Below are positions 32,956-41,257 of a stretch of DNA of 45,611 nucleotides, piece by piece; position 1 is the first letter of the stretch, and each line of letters starts with the position of its first letter. A model generated the notes under the pieces. That model saw only the letters and a program-made list of their open reading frames with translations. It was not told the DNA's origin and searched no databases. A program made the translations under genes and the position numbers. Source of the DNA: Alphaproteobacteria bacterium. GTDB taxonomy: Bacteria; Pseudomonadota; Alphaproteobacteria; Paracaedibacterales; CAITNM01. The DNA lies in contig CANKYV010000012.1 of the NCBI GenBank assembly GCA_947487955.1, forward strand, positions 1 to 45,611. The letters are read 5' to 3'.

Positions 32956-34344
32956 CTAGTTGAAAAATTTTTTTATTTTTAAAAGGTATTCTTTGAATAA
33001 ATTTTTCTTTTCTTCCTGGATGTTTGATAATTTTTTCAAATGTTCTTGTGTAGAAAAAGCTTTGTGTGCTGTAATTTTTGCAAATTCTTCGAACAATTTC
33101 TTATTGTTACTTAGTAGATGTTGAATGGTGTCTTTGGAAATTTCATAAGTAATAACATCTGACTCGCTTATAACTGTTGCGCTTCTTTTTTGCCCGGTTA
33201 ACAAGGACATTTCTCCAAAAAAATCACCTGGATTTAGGATGCTGACAATTGATGTTTGTCCGTTTTTGTCTTGTACATGAACAGAAACAAATCCTTGCTT
33301 AATAATATACATTGATGTGCCGCTTTTACCTTGCTCAACAATAGAAGTTTTTTGGCTAAATCCATGTTCAACAGAGTTTGCGACAAGAAAATCAGTTTCT
33401 TCTTTGTTAAGGCAACTAAAAAGCGGAATATCACTAATTATTTGTGTGTACTTATGTTGTTCATTTTGTGTTTGCAAATGATCAAAATAAAGTTCTGAAG
33501 CCTTTATATGTTTTAAAATAGCCGTATGCAAAAAGTGTTTTGCTTCATTGTGAGTGTTTTTTGAAAGATCAACACAATAAATAATGCTGATTTCAAGGCT
33601 ACCTTGCTGATTAATTTTTGATAAAAATATTTTAGGTTTGGGATCCTTTTCAATGTATCCCATTTCCACAACTGACATTAATGCATTATTTAAAATTTCT
33701 TCAATAAAATGATACGGCGAATGCGGTGAAAAATAATATATTTCTTGGAACTCACACACAGGTGTAGGCTTTGATAAATTTATGACTGGAACACCGCTGA
33801 TAACACTATTTGGAATACTAATTTGCGTATTTTCAGATGTTAAAATCGTTGTTAGGCGCCAGCTAATCTTTGTGACTTTACCCATCAGCGTGTAATCTTG
33901 ATTAGTAATTTTTATCACATCCCCAAGGGTAAATGATCGATCAATGTTAATGGAAATCCCAGAAAAAGCATCTAAAAATAATCGCTGCGCACTAAGACCT
34001 ATAACAACACCAATCCCCCCAAGTGCTGTTAAAACACCTACAACTGATTTGCCAAAAATCATGCCAATAATAATTAAAAAGGCAATAATATAGGTACTCA
34101 ATGCAACGCATTGGATTAGTAAAAGCGGGACTAATCCTTTCAGGATTCTAGCAACTACATAATCCCAAATAAATACACGACTAAAAATATTGATAGTTTT
34201 TGCAATCATTAAAATGGTGAGCGAACTTACAAAAAGCTCACTACGGAGTGCATATTTTTTTAAACCAATAGCGTGTTCGTGCTCAAAAAACCAAGATACT
34301 CCAAATTTAACAAATAAGTAAAAAATAACCCACAGAGTGAGCAT
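32956..34344 (-). CDS. MscS-type mechanosensitive channel with C-terminal cyclic-nucleotide-binding domain
   Basis: 462 residues. Three or four membrane segments (residues 1-120), then the pore/beta region GGIGVVIGLSAQRLFLDAFS and FTLGDVIKI typical of MscS, ending near 280. Residues 305-440 are a CRP-type domain with the phosphate-binding cassette PGDFFGEMSLLTGQKRSATV, in which the Glu and Arg that contact cyclic nucleotide are kept. Such bCNG-type channels are gated by ligand more than by tension. It diverges from ald with a 253-base gap. Confidence 0.9.
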   Translation of the reverse strand: MLTLWVIFYLFVKFGVSWFFEHEHAIGLKKYALRSELFVSSLTILMIAKTINIFSRVFIWDYVVARILKGLVPLLLIQCVALSTYIIAFLIIIGMIFGKSVVGVLTALGGIGVVIGLSAQRLFLDAFSGISINIDRSFTLGDVIKITNQDYTLMGKVTKISWRLTTILTSENTQISIPNSVISGVPVINLSKPTPVCEFQEIYYFSPHSPYHFIEEILNNALMSVVEMGYIEKDPKPKIFLSKINQQGSLEISIIYCVDLSKNTHNEAKHFLHTAILKHIKASELYFDHLQTQNEQHKYTQIISDIPLFSCLNKEETDFLVANSVEHGFSQKTSIVEQGKSGTSMYIIKQGFVSVHVQDKNGQTSIVSILNPGDFFGEMSLLTGQKRSATVISESDVITYEISKDTIQHLLSNNKKLFEEFAKITAHKAFSTQEHLKKLSNIQEEKKNLFKEYLLKIKKFFN

Positions 34345-34597
34345 TCTATAAATGCGCGTCCAATTGATGATATATACGTCGTTTGTTTTTATAATTTGGG
34401 TTCTTATAAAATCTCTATTAAGAAAATTTTACAAAGGGATGATTAAGATATTATTAAGGAAGCGCTTGATCGGCAGAAGAATAAGAAAGTTTTCTGAAAT
34501 ATAATATTTCATAACTGAAGTACAAATTTAAAATGATGGATTGAAATTTAGTCTCCAAACGGCTATTAAAGTGTATCGTTTTTTATTAAGTAAATAG

Positions 34598-35719
34598 ATG
34601 AAGATAGGTGTTCCAAAAGAAATAAAAAATCACGAGTATCGTGTTGGTTTAACAACGTTATCAGTGAAAGAGCTTGTTAGTGCAGGTCATGAAGTTGTGG
34701 TTGAAGCAAATGCAGGTATGGGCATTGGTTTAACAGATGATGACTACAAAAGTGTTGGTGCTAAAATTCTAGCAACAGCAAAAGAGGTATTCGATTCAGC
34801 TGACATGATTGTTAAGGTAAAAGAACCACAACCTAGCGAATATAATCTTTTAAGAGAAAACCAAATTTTATTTACGTATTTGCACTTGGCACCAGATCCT
34901 GAACAAGCTAAGGGCCTAATAGATTCTAAGTGTGTAGCAATTGCTTATGAAACTGTTACCGATGAACGCGGAGGTCTACCACTTCTAGCCCCAATGAGTG
35001 AAGTTGCTGGCCGCATGTCAGTACAAGTTGGCGCGTGGATGCTTGAAAAAAGCCAAGGCGGCAAAGGTGTGCTACTTGGAAGTGTTCCAGGAGTAGTGCC
35101 TGCAAAAGTTGTTGTACTCGGTGGTGGTGTTGTTGGAGCAAACGCAGCGCGTATGGCTACTGCTTTGGGCGCCGATGTTACTATTGTGGACCGAAATCTA
35201 AAGCGATTGAATGAATTAGACTGGATGTTTATGGGGCGTTTAAAAACAGCATTCTCAACTCAAGCTACAGTTGAAAGTCTTGTTGCTAAGGCTGACCTTG
35301 TCATTGGTGCCGTGCTTGTTGTGGGTGCTGCTGCTCCGCGTTTGATAACGCGCGCTATGCTAAAAACAATGAATCCAGGTAGTGTTCTAGTTGACGTTGC
35401 AATCGATCAAGGCGGATGCTTTGAAACAAGTCGTCCAACTACGCATACAGATCCTTATTATGAAGTTGATGGTATACTGCACTATTGCGTTACTAACATG
35501 CCTGGTGCCGTTGCTAGAACTTCAACGTTCGCCCTGAACAATGCAACGTTGCCATTTACTATGGCATTGGCAAACAAAGGGTATAAGCAAGCACTAATGG
35601 ATGATAAGCACTTATTGCATGGCTTAAACGTTTACAAAGGTCACATTACTCATGATGTTGTTGCTCATAACCTGAGCATGGAATACATCGCTCCAGGAGA
35701 CGCAATCGTTGAGGCTTAA
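34598..35719 (+). CDS. ald: Alanine dehydrogenase
   Basis: 373 residues, NAD-dependent L-alanine to pyruvate and ammonia. [19 protein letters not shown] start, the [12 protein letters not shown]-type region, and a Rossmann [17 protein letters not shown] are all as in the family. The stop overlaps the TTG start of rdgB. In a host-associated bacterium it may allow alanine to serve as a carbon source. Confidence 0.95.
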   Translation: MKIGVPKEIKNHEYRVGLTTLSVKELVSAGHEVVVEANAGMGIGLTDDDYKSVGAKILATAKEVFDSADMIVKVKEPQPSEYNLLRENQILFTYLHLAPDPEQAKGLIDSKCVAIAYETVTDERGGLPLLAPMSEVAGRMSVQVGAWMLEKSQGGKGVLLGSVPGVVPAKVVVLGGGVVGANAARMATALGADVTIVDRNLKRLNELDWMFMGRLKTAFSTQATVESLVAKADLVIGAVLVVGAAAPRLITRAMLKTMNPGSVLVDVAIDQGGCFETSRPTTHTDPYYEVDGILHYCVTNMPGAVARTSTFALNNATLPFTMALANKGYKQALMDDKHLLHGLNVYKGHITHDVVAHNLSMEYIAPGDAIVEA

Positions 35720-36305
35720 GGCTGGCGATACGCTTATTTTGGCGACTCACAATCAGGGAAAGCTAGAGGAAATTCAAACTCTGCTTTCCCCTTATAGTTT
35801 GCTTATCAATAGTTCAGGAAATTTGAATATAGAAGAGCCTGAAGAAACCGAAGATACCTTCGAAGGCAATGCTCTCCTTAAAGCAAGATATACTGTGGAT
35901 AAAACTAGGCATATTTCTTTAGCCGACGATTCTGGGCTGGTTGTGCCAGCATTGGATGGTTTACCAGGTATTTATTCTGCCAGATGGGCAGGGCCTGATC
36001 GTGATTTTGCTATTGCTCGTGAAAAAATCCATACTTTACTTGGGGATGAGCCAAGAAATGCTTATTTTGTTTGTGTATTAGTAGTTGCATGGCCAGATGG
36101 CACATCAAAGGTTTTCAAAGCTGAAAGTCATGGTACACTTACGTGGCCAGCTAGAGGTGAAAATGGATTTGGGTATGACCCTATATTTGTGCCCTTAGGA
36201 GATACACGCACCTATGCGCAAATGACAAAATCTGAAAAATTTCGTACGTCTGCTCGTGCAAAAGCGTTTAAACTTTTTGAGAATGAAATGTTGGGGAGAG
36301 TATAA
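35709..36305 (+). CDS. rdgB: RdgB/HAM1 non-canonical purine NTP pyrophosphatase
   Basis: 198 residues. LILATHNQGKLEEIQTLL start, the EETEDTFEGNALLKAR motif, ADDSGLVVPALDGLPGIYSA, and GENGFGYDPIFVP with the TYAQMTKSEKF tail are all typical. It removes ITP, XTP and dITP. A TTG start overlapping the last codons of ald, 11 bases, indicates coupling. The last codons contain a GGGGAGAG that could serve as Shine-Dalgarno for a micro-ORF after it. Confidence 0.94.
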   Translation: MRLKAGDTLILATHNQGKLEEIQTLLSPYSLLINSSGNLNIEEPEETEDTFEGNALLKARYTVDKTRHISLADDSGLVVPALDGLPGIYSARWAGPDRDFAIAREKIHTLLGDEPRNAYFVCVLVVAWPDGTSKVFKAESHGTLTWPARGENGFGYDPIFVPLGDTRTYAQMTKSEKFRTSARAKAFKLFENEMLGRV

Positions 36306-36306
36306 A

Positions 36307-36387
36307 ATGTTGCTAGGTATTATTTCGTTGGGCCTATATGCATTTGCAAAAAACTCGTCATCACGAGACCACGTAGTGATCCAGTGA
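36307..36387 (+). CDS. Micro-ORF resembling a severed signal peptide
   Basis: 26 residues, MLLGIISLGLYAFAKNSS..., with a strong GGGGAGAG Shine-Dalgarno inside the rdgB end. The first 14 residues look like a signal peptide ending AFA; the rest is read through a palindromic repeat. It is either a stump of a secreted protein cut by the repeat, or chance. Confidence 0.2.
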   Translation: MLLGIISLGLYAFAKNSSSRDHVVIQ

Positions 36388-36392
36388 ATAAA
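36356..36392. repeat. Dispersed palindromic repeat, copy 10
   Basis: CGTCATCACGAGACCACGTA then GTGATCCAGTGAATAAAG. Same ACGAGACCACGTAGTG core as copy 8. It ends only 4 bases before the ATG of the following gene, taking the place of a normal ribosome-binding region. Confidence 0.75.
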
Positions 36393-36395
36393 GTC

Positions 36396-37313
36396 ATGAA
36401 AAAATTACTTATTCTTTTTATCGTGTGTTACGGCTGTTTGCAGTTAAGCTATACCCTTTTTGATATTTCTACCAGGCGTGTTGACCCCATCGCTAACCCT
36501 GATTTTCAAGCTCGTGAAAAGCTATTTAGCAAAGGTGTATACCTCGTTTCTTATGCCGATGGTAATGAAGTATTTTTTCAAAATCAGCATGCTCTTGCAC
36601 AATCAGCGCTAAATCGTGGCGTTGATTTTATTTTTAATTACAGGCGCTCTCACATTGATGAAGCATTTTATAAAAAACACCAAAGTATATTGGATGAGAA
36701 AAGTGGCGCAGGTGTTTGGTTGTGGAAACCCTATTGTATTTTAAAAACTTTAGAAAACATCCCTGAAGGAAGTATCGTAGTTTATGCAGATACAGGTGCA
36801 ATTTTTACCAGCTCATTAATCCCCATTCTAAAGCATTTGGAAAACTATGATGGGATTTTCTATCGCTATGCCCGGGAAATGTACGGCACTTTAAAAACAA
36901 CAATAGATGTACAAGTAGCCCAGGAATTAGGTGTTGCAAATCTTCCTGAATTCAATACCACCAGAGGCCTCTGGGCAGGGTTTATAGCTCTTCGTAATTG
37001 CAAAGCAACGCGTGATTTTGTTAAAACTTGGCTTGATCTATGCACTAACCCCAATTACTTAAAAGGATATGGAAAGAGCCAGCATTTCCATGACCAATCT
37101 TTATTAAGTATTACTCTTTTAAAGTACCCAAATCGCATGATTGCTTTGCCTGAAGATGATTTTCAACCAATGTTAAAGTGGCAACATCGTCACCAAAGTG
37201 AATCTTCCTTCAGTTTGATGCCTTATCAGCAACCATCAATGTCGTACATTGAGCATAAAGCCTGGCGTTTTCCACCATTGAAATGGTTGCGCTATGTGCT
37301 GTTGAGAGGGTAG
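36396..37313 (+). CDS. Glycosyltransferase-like protein with N-terminal membrane anchor
   Basis: 305 residues. An N-terminal hydrophobic segment (MKKLLILFIVCYGCLQLSYT) is followed by a soluble domain with GAGVWLWKPYCILKTLENIP then GSIVVYADTGAIF. The G-WLWKPY...L-DG--L-YAD-G pattern is one I associate with uncharacterised glycosyltransferases of surface-polysaccharide loci, with YADTG as a possible metal-binding DxD-like site. No polysaccharide genes adjoin. Start chosen at the ATG; a GTG 12 bases earlier lies within the palindromic repeat. Confidence 0.6.
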   Translation: MKKLLILFIVCYGCLQLSYTLFDISTRRVDPIANPDFQAREKLFSKGVYLVSYADGNEVFFQNQHALAQSALNRGVDFIFNYRRSHIDEAFYKKHQSILDEKSGAGVWLWKPYCILKTLENIPEGSIVVYADTGAIFTSSLIPILKHLENYDGIFYRYAREMYGTLKTTIDVQVAQELGVANLPEFNTTRGLWAGFIALRNCKATRDFVKTWLDLCTNPNYLKGYGKSQHFHDQSLLSITLLKYPNRMIALPEDDFQPMLKWQHRHQSESSFSLMPYQQPSMSYIEHKAWRFPPLKWLRYVLLRG

Positions 37314-37343
37314 TATGTGCACAATTAGGTTGTATTTATATTT

Positions 37344-38246
37344 ATGAAAAAAGTTACAGTTTTATTAGGTGGCCCGGGTAAAGAACGTGAAGTTTCTCTA
37401 AATTCAGGAAAAGCAACGCTTAGTGCACTAGAAGAGCTTGGCTTTATCACTTCAACAATTGATCTGCCAGAAAATCTGGACGAGCTTGTTATTCAACTAA
37501 AAGCTATTAATCCTGATGTTGTTTTTAATTGTTTGCATGGACCCATTGGTGAAGACGGTACCGTTCAATCTATTTTGAATGACTTAAAAATTCCCTATAC
37601 TCATTCAGGCGTTACGGCGTCCACTCATGCTATGGATAAATGGACGTCCTATCAAATTTTTAAAGAAAATAATATTCCCACCCCTGAAACAAAAAAAATT
37701 AGTTTGAGTGAGAATCCTTATTGTCCTCTTCCTTTTCCTTGTATCGTCAAGCCTATTAACGAGGGGTCTAGCTTCGGTATTTATGTCATTTCATCTGATA
37801 AAGATTGGGAAGAGCTGAAACAAAATTGGTCTTTCGGCAATGAATGTATTATCCAATCATACTTAAAACTAAGAGAAATTCATGCCGCAGTTCTTGATAA
37901 CGTAGCGTTAGGTACTATTGAAATATGCCCTAAAGAAACGTTTTCAATATTTAGTTACCAAGCAAAATATGTGCCTGGGGAAGCGCGTTTCCTATGTCCG
38001 GCTCCTATTGATAAAGATATGGAAGAATTAGCAAAAACAACAGCACTGCAAACATATCAATCTCTGGGCTGTAGAGGCCTCGCAAGAATTGATATGATGT
38101 TTGATGGTAAAGTTTTTTATGTGTTAGAGCTTAATACTCAGCCTGGGTTTACCGCAACTTCTCTTGCTCCTCAAATTGCAAAAAGCCAAAATATATCATT
38201 TGCAGAACTTGTTCGTAAAATGGTAGAAAGTGCCAGATGCGATTAG
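37344..38246 (+). CDS. ddl: D-alanine--D-alanine ligase
   Basis: 300 residues, ATP-grasp ligase making D-Ala-D-Ala for peptidoglycan. KVTVLLGGPGKEREVSLNSG start, LHGPIGEDGTVQS, the FPCIVKPINEGSSFGI ATP-grasp loop and ELNTQPGFTATSL (Asn and Glu metal ligands) are all present. It overlaps ftsQ by 10 bases, as in the usual division and cell-wall cluster, but murB/murC and ftsA/ftsZ are not here. The organism therefore makes peptidoglycan. Confidence 0.95.
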   Translation: MKKVTVLLGGPGKEREVSLNSGKATLSALEELGFITSTIDLPENLDELVIQLKAINPDVVFNCLHGPIGEDGTVQSILNDLKIPYTHSGVTASTHAMDKWTSYQIFKENNIPTPETKKISLSENPYCPLPFPCIVKPINEGSSFGIYVISSDKDWEELKQNWSFGNECIIQSYLKLREIHAAVLDNVALGTIEICPKETFSIFSYQAKYVPGEARFLCPAPIDKDMEELAKTTALQTYQSLGCRGLARIDMMFDGKVFYVLELNTQPGFTATSLAPQIAKSQNISFAELVRKMVESARCD

Positions 38247-39130
38247 GCTTAACAAAAGGACGTAAGTCTCCAGCGAGACGCCCGAAAAGTGAAACACAAA
38301 GAACGGCGACGTCGCGCAAAGTAAATAAAAAGAAAAACGCTCGCACCATTCGTGTGTACGCTGATTACGGTCGTATCTTTACAGGATTTTTAGCAATAAT
38401 TGTTGCAGCTATTTTATGGATTCTGGGGTATCCGCAGCAATTATATTTAGAAACCTTAAATAAATTTGATAAGTTTACAACGTCTCTTGGCTTTAAAGTT
38501 CAAGAAGTGATTGTGCAAGGCAGAACCAATACGCATCAACAAGATCTAATGAAAGTACTCCACATAAAGCGTGGTGATTCTATTTTTTCTATTGACCCTC
38601 AACAGGCACGATTTCGCCTTGAAAATCTAGAATGGGTGCGCCATGCAACGGTGATTCGTAGCTTACCTGATATTATCCACATAAAAATTGAAGAACGACA
38701 CCCAATCGCCATATGGCAGCATCAAGGCCAATTCAATTTAGTAGATACAGATGGCACAGCTATTTTAACAAAGAATCACCGACATTACGGAGTCCTACCA
38801 TTAGTCGTAGGCGAGGGGGCACCTCAAAAATCTCCAGAAATTTTAAAAATATTAACAAACTATCCAAATGTTCAAAAAAATCTTCAAGCATTATCTCGAG
38901 TGCGTGAAAGAAGATGGAATATCTATCTTGTGGGTGGAATACTCGTTAAATTATCGGACCATTCTTTAAATCAAGGCCTGAATACATTAGAAAAGCTTCT
39001 GAGTGAACAGCGCCTATCCATTAATAACATTAAAGAAGTTGATTTGCGCGCACCAGAGCGATATTTTTTAAAAGTTACTCCAGAAACCATAAAGAATATA
39101 AACGCAAATCGTAAGGGAAAAGCTACCTAA
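38237..39130 (+). CDS. ftsQ: Cell division protein FtsQ
   Basis: 297 residues: a basic cytosolic N-terminus of about 40 residues, one membrane helix (IFTGFLAIIVAAILWILGY), and a periplasmic POTRA domain (FKVQEVIVQGRTNTHQQDLM ... WVRHATVIRSLPDIIHIKIE) with the beta domain RHPIAIWQHQGQFNLVDTDG. It bridges early and late divisome proteins. Overlaps ddl; the next gene on this strand is not ftsA, so the cluster is split. Confidence 0.92.
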   Translation: MRLGLTKGRKSPARRPKSETQRTATSRKVNKKKNARTIRVYADYGRIFTGFLAIIVAAILWILGYPQQLYLETLNKFDKFTTSLGFKVQEVIVQGRTNTHQQDLMKVLHIKRGDSIFSIDPQQARFRLENLEWVRHATVIRSLPDIIHIKIEERHPIAIWQHQGQFNLVDTDGTAILTKNHRHYGVLPLVVGEGAPQKSPEILKILTNYPNVQKNLQALSRVRERRWNIYLVGGILVKLSDHSLNQGLNTLEKLLSEQRLSINNIKEVDLRAPERYFLKVTPETIKNINANRKGKAT

Positions 39131-39172
39131 GAACGATATAATATCGCCCTTAGGTTTGTATTTATAATAGCT

Positions 39173-39454
39173 TTATCTGAAAATTCTGCCTGCTTTTTTG
39201 CCAAGATTTTTTGCACCCTGAGCAGCCTGATTTCCTAAATTACCAGCACCCTGAGCAGCCTGATTTCCTAAAGTACCAGCAGTTTGTCCTGCAGAAGAAT
39301 TAGCTACGTTATTCCCTAATTGTTGTCCTCGATTAGCTGCGCTATTCCCTAATTGTTGTCCTTGATTAGCTCCGTTTGCCGCGTATCTTGTAGCAGCGTT
39401 AACAGTTGTGCTAACAAGTGCTGTAAACATAAGAGTCATTAATAATTTTTTCAT
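39173..39454 (-). CDS. Small secreted protein made of 11-residue repeats
   Basis: 93 residues, signal peptide MKKLLMTLMFTALVSTTVNA. The mature part is built from five consecutive 11-mers: NQGQQLGNSAA, NRGQQLGNNVA, NSSAGQTAGTL, GNQAAQGAGNL, GNQAAQGAKNL, then a basic end GKKAGRIFR. Undecad repeats of A, G, Q and N fit LEA or apolipoprotein-like amphipathic helices. The DNA repeats too (CCTGAGCAGCCTGATTTCC twice), so the array arose by recent tandem duplication. Not recognised beyond this. Confidence 0.6.
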   Translation of the reverse strand: MKKLLMTLMFTALVSTTVNAATRYAANGANQGQQLGNSAANRGQQLGNNVANSSAGQTAGTLGNQAAQGAGNLGNQAAQGAKNLGKKAGRIFR

Positions 39455-39535
39455 AATATCCTTAAAAGATTAAATTTCAATAAGTTAATCATAATATGCA
39501 TATATTAATACTAAGTTAAAATTATTCTCGTTTTT

Positions 39536-40285
39536 TTAAGCTGCATTTAAAAGAGGTCTAACATACGGCGTGTCAAGCAATCTTAAAAGTGCTGACCACT
39601 CTAGTTTCAAATGAACCTCGCGTTTTGAAAGCGCCTGTTCATATGCACGCATACATACCTCTGTTGGAATAGTGCATAAAGGCAATCCTTGCGCTAAGGT
39701 TTTTATTTGAATTTCTGCCGCTTTTTCAAGCATATACATTAACATAAATGCTTCAGGAATACTTGTTCCAGCGGTTAAAGTGCCGTGATTTCGTAAAAGC
39801 ATAACTTTTTTTTCGCCCAGGTCACGTACAATTGTAATTTTTTCATCTTCACGCATGGCAATGCCTTCGTAATCATGATACGCAATATCTCCAAATAAAT
39901 GCAGCGCATGCTGTGAAATAGGAAGAAGCCCATCTTTTACTGAACTAACAGCAATTCCATTTATAGTATGCAAATGGATAACACACGCAATATCCGGTCT
40001 AGCAGCATGAGTAGCCCCATGAACAACCATGCTTGCCGGATTAATATCATGATTGGTATCGCTTAAAATTTCTCCATCAAAGCTAACTTTAATTAAGTTT
40101 GTTGGTGTGACCTCATGAAAATGCAAACCAAATGGATTAATCAAAAAACAATCTGGCTCATCAGGAATACGCGCTGTAAAATGTGTATAAATTAAGTCTG
40201 TCCAGCCAAATTTTCCAGCTAAATGATAGGCTGCAGCTAATTCTAGGCGAGTTTTCCATTCATTATCAGAGATACCGTTGTGCAT
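39536..40285 (-). CDS. Class II aldolase/adducin family protein
   Basis: 249 residues. Zinc ligands appear in VIHLHT (two His) and RNHGTL (third His), with NPFGLHFHEVTPTNLIKV upstream, as in L-fuculose-phosphate aldolase and adducin head domains. The lower similarity to fuculose aldolases and the HLHTINGIAVSS stretch fit the many proteobacterial homologues of unknown substrate. A single-gene unit between two secreted proteins. Confidence 0.87.
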   Translation of the reverse strand: MHNGISDNEWKTRLELAAAYHLAGKFGWTDLIYTHFTARIPDEPDCFLINPFGLHFHEVTPTNLIKVSFDGEILSDTNHDINPASMVVHGATHAARPDIACVIHLHTINGIAVSSVKDGLLPISQHALHLFGDIAYHDYEGIAMREDEKITIVRDLGEKKVMLLRNHGTLTAGTSIPEAFMLMYMLEKAAEIQIKTLAQGLPLCTIPTEVCMRAYEQALSKREVHLKLEWSALLRLLDTPYVRPLLNAA

Positions 40286-40496
40286 AATTGTAGATTTCTT
40301 TTAGCGCTTATATCTTTAAGTTAGAAAAGTAATAGTTAAAAATTTATTAAAATTTAAACTATATTGATTCAAAAGAAATTCCTAGCATATTTTTTTGGAT
40401 ATCCTATTGCATAATTGGTTATGCTAGCAATTTATCTGTTTTAGTTTTTGCAATGTTTTGATATATTCCAAAAGTATTCTTAATTCATATGTTGAA

Positions 40497-41033
40497 ATGT
40501 ATTCACTTAAATCAAAATCTATTCTGATAAGTTTGCTTATAGGTATTATAAGTTTATCTCCTCTTTCTGCTAGAAAACGTAGCACAACGGAAACTGCTGG
40601 CGATGTTATCCAGATTACTATTCCGGTTACGGCTCTGCTTATCGCTTTTGGTAAAGATGACACTCAAGGTATGAAACAACTTTTTTACAGCGTTGCCGCA
40701 TCAACGGCTGTAACTTGGGGGCTAAAACTTGCTGTTAATAAAAAAAGGCCAAAAGGTGGAAAGTACTCTTTCCCATCTGGCCACACAAGCTTAGCCTTTA
40801 GCGGCGCGTCTTTCCTTGGAATGCGTTATGGGTGTGCCTATGGGATTCCAGCCGTGGGAGCGGCCTCCTATGTTGGCTATTCACGCACACATGCAAAGCG
40901 CCATGATTGGGCTGATGTTATCGGTGGTGCAGTAGTCGGCGGTCTTTCAAGCTATGTTTTCACAACATCTTATGCCGAACATAAAAAGCCAGAAAATCCT
41001 GATACCGTAGACAATTTTGCCGCGAAAAAGTAG
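40497..41033 (+). CDS. Exported PAP2-family phosphatase
   Basis: 178 residues. The start giving MYSLKSKSILISLLIGIISL provides a signal peptide with LSA cleavage; a TTG start 39 bases upstream is less likely. The three PAP2 motifs are complete: K-x6-RP (KLAVNKKRP), FPSGHTS and SRTHAKRHDWADV. They dephosphorylate lipid phosphates such as undecaprenyl-pyrophosphate or phosphatidate at the outer face of the membrane. Membrane segments are few, so it may be a soluble periplasmic class A phosphatase. Its last 45 bases recur twice downstream. Confidence 0.88.
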   Translation: MYSLKSKSILISLLIGIISLSPLSARKRSTTETAGDVIQITIPVTALLIAFGKDDTQGMKQLFYSVAASTAVTWGLKLAVNKKRPKGGKYSFPSGHTSLAFSGASFLGMRYGCAYGIPAVGAASYVGYSRTHAKRHDWADVIGGAVVGGLSSYVFTTSYAEHKKPENPDTVDNFAAKK

Positions 41034-41090
41034 GGAATTGGATCGTTGCACCCACGTGGGCTTGCGAAGACGTCAGAGTCAATACTACCG

Positions 41091-41144
41091 CGTCATTCCA
41101 GGGAGCGAAAGCGACTGTGGAACCCAGTTCTATGGCATCAATAT
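41091..41144. repeat. Dispersed palindromic repeat, copy 11
   Basis: CGTCATTCCAGGGAGCGAAAG, CGACTGTGGAACCCAGTTC and the TATGGCATCAATATT tail. The CCAGTTCTATGGCATCAATA tail equals that of copies 3 and 4. A weaker partial copy appears at 41045-41085. Confidence 0.75.
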
Positions 41145-41173
41145 TCCCTTACTTTTTATAGATGCGATTCCAC

Positions 41174-41257
41174 CTGTTTAGCTACTTCCAAATTCCTATC
41201 TTGATTAATTGACCTAAATAGGTGTAAATGACCCAGGTAAAATAACTTTGGTTCTCC
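41174..41257 (+). repeat. Upstream block shared by the two ProP-like genes, copy 1
   Basis: CTGTTTAGCTACTTCCAAAT... to TAACTTTGGTTCTCC is repeated before the second carrier at 43314-43397 with only a few substitutions over about 84 bases, so the promoter region was duplicated with the gene. Confidence 0.85.

Noticed and set aside
37344-39130. Horizontal transfer of ddl-ftsQ
   Set aside because: Overlap and base composition fit the surrounding core genes; nothing suggests foreign origin.
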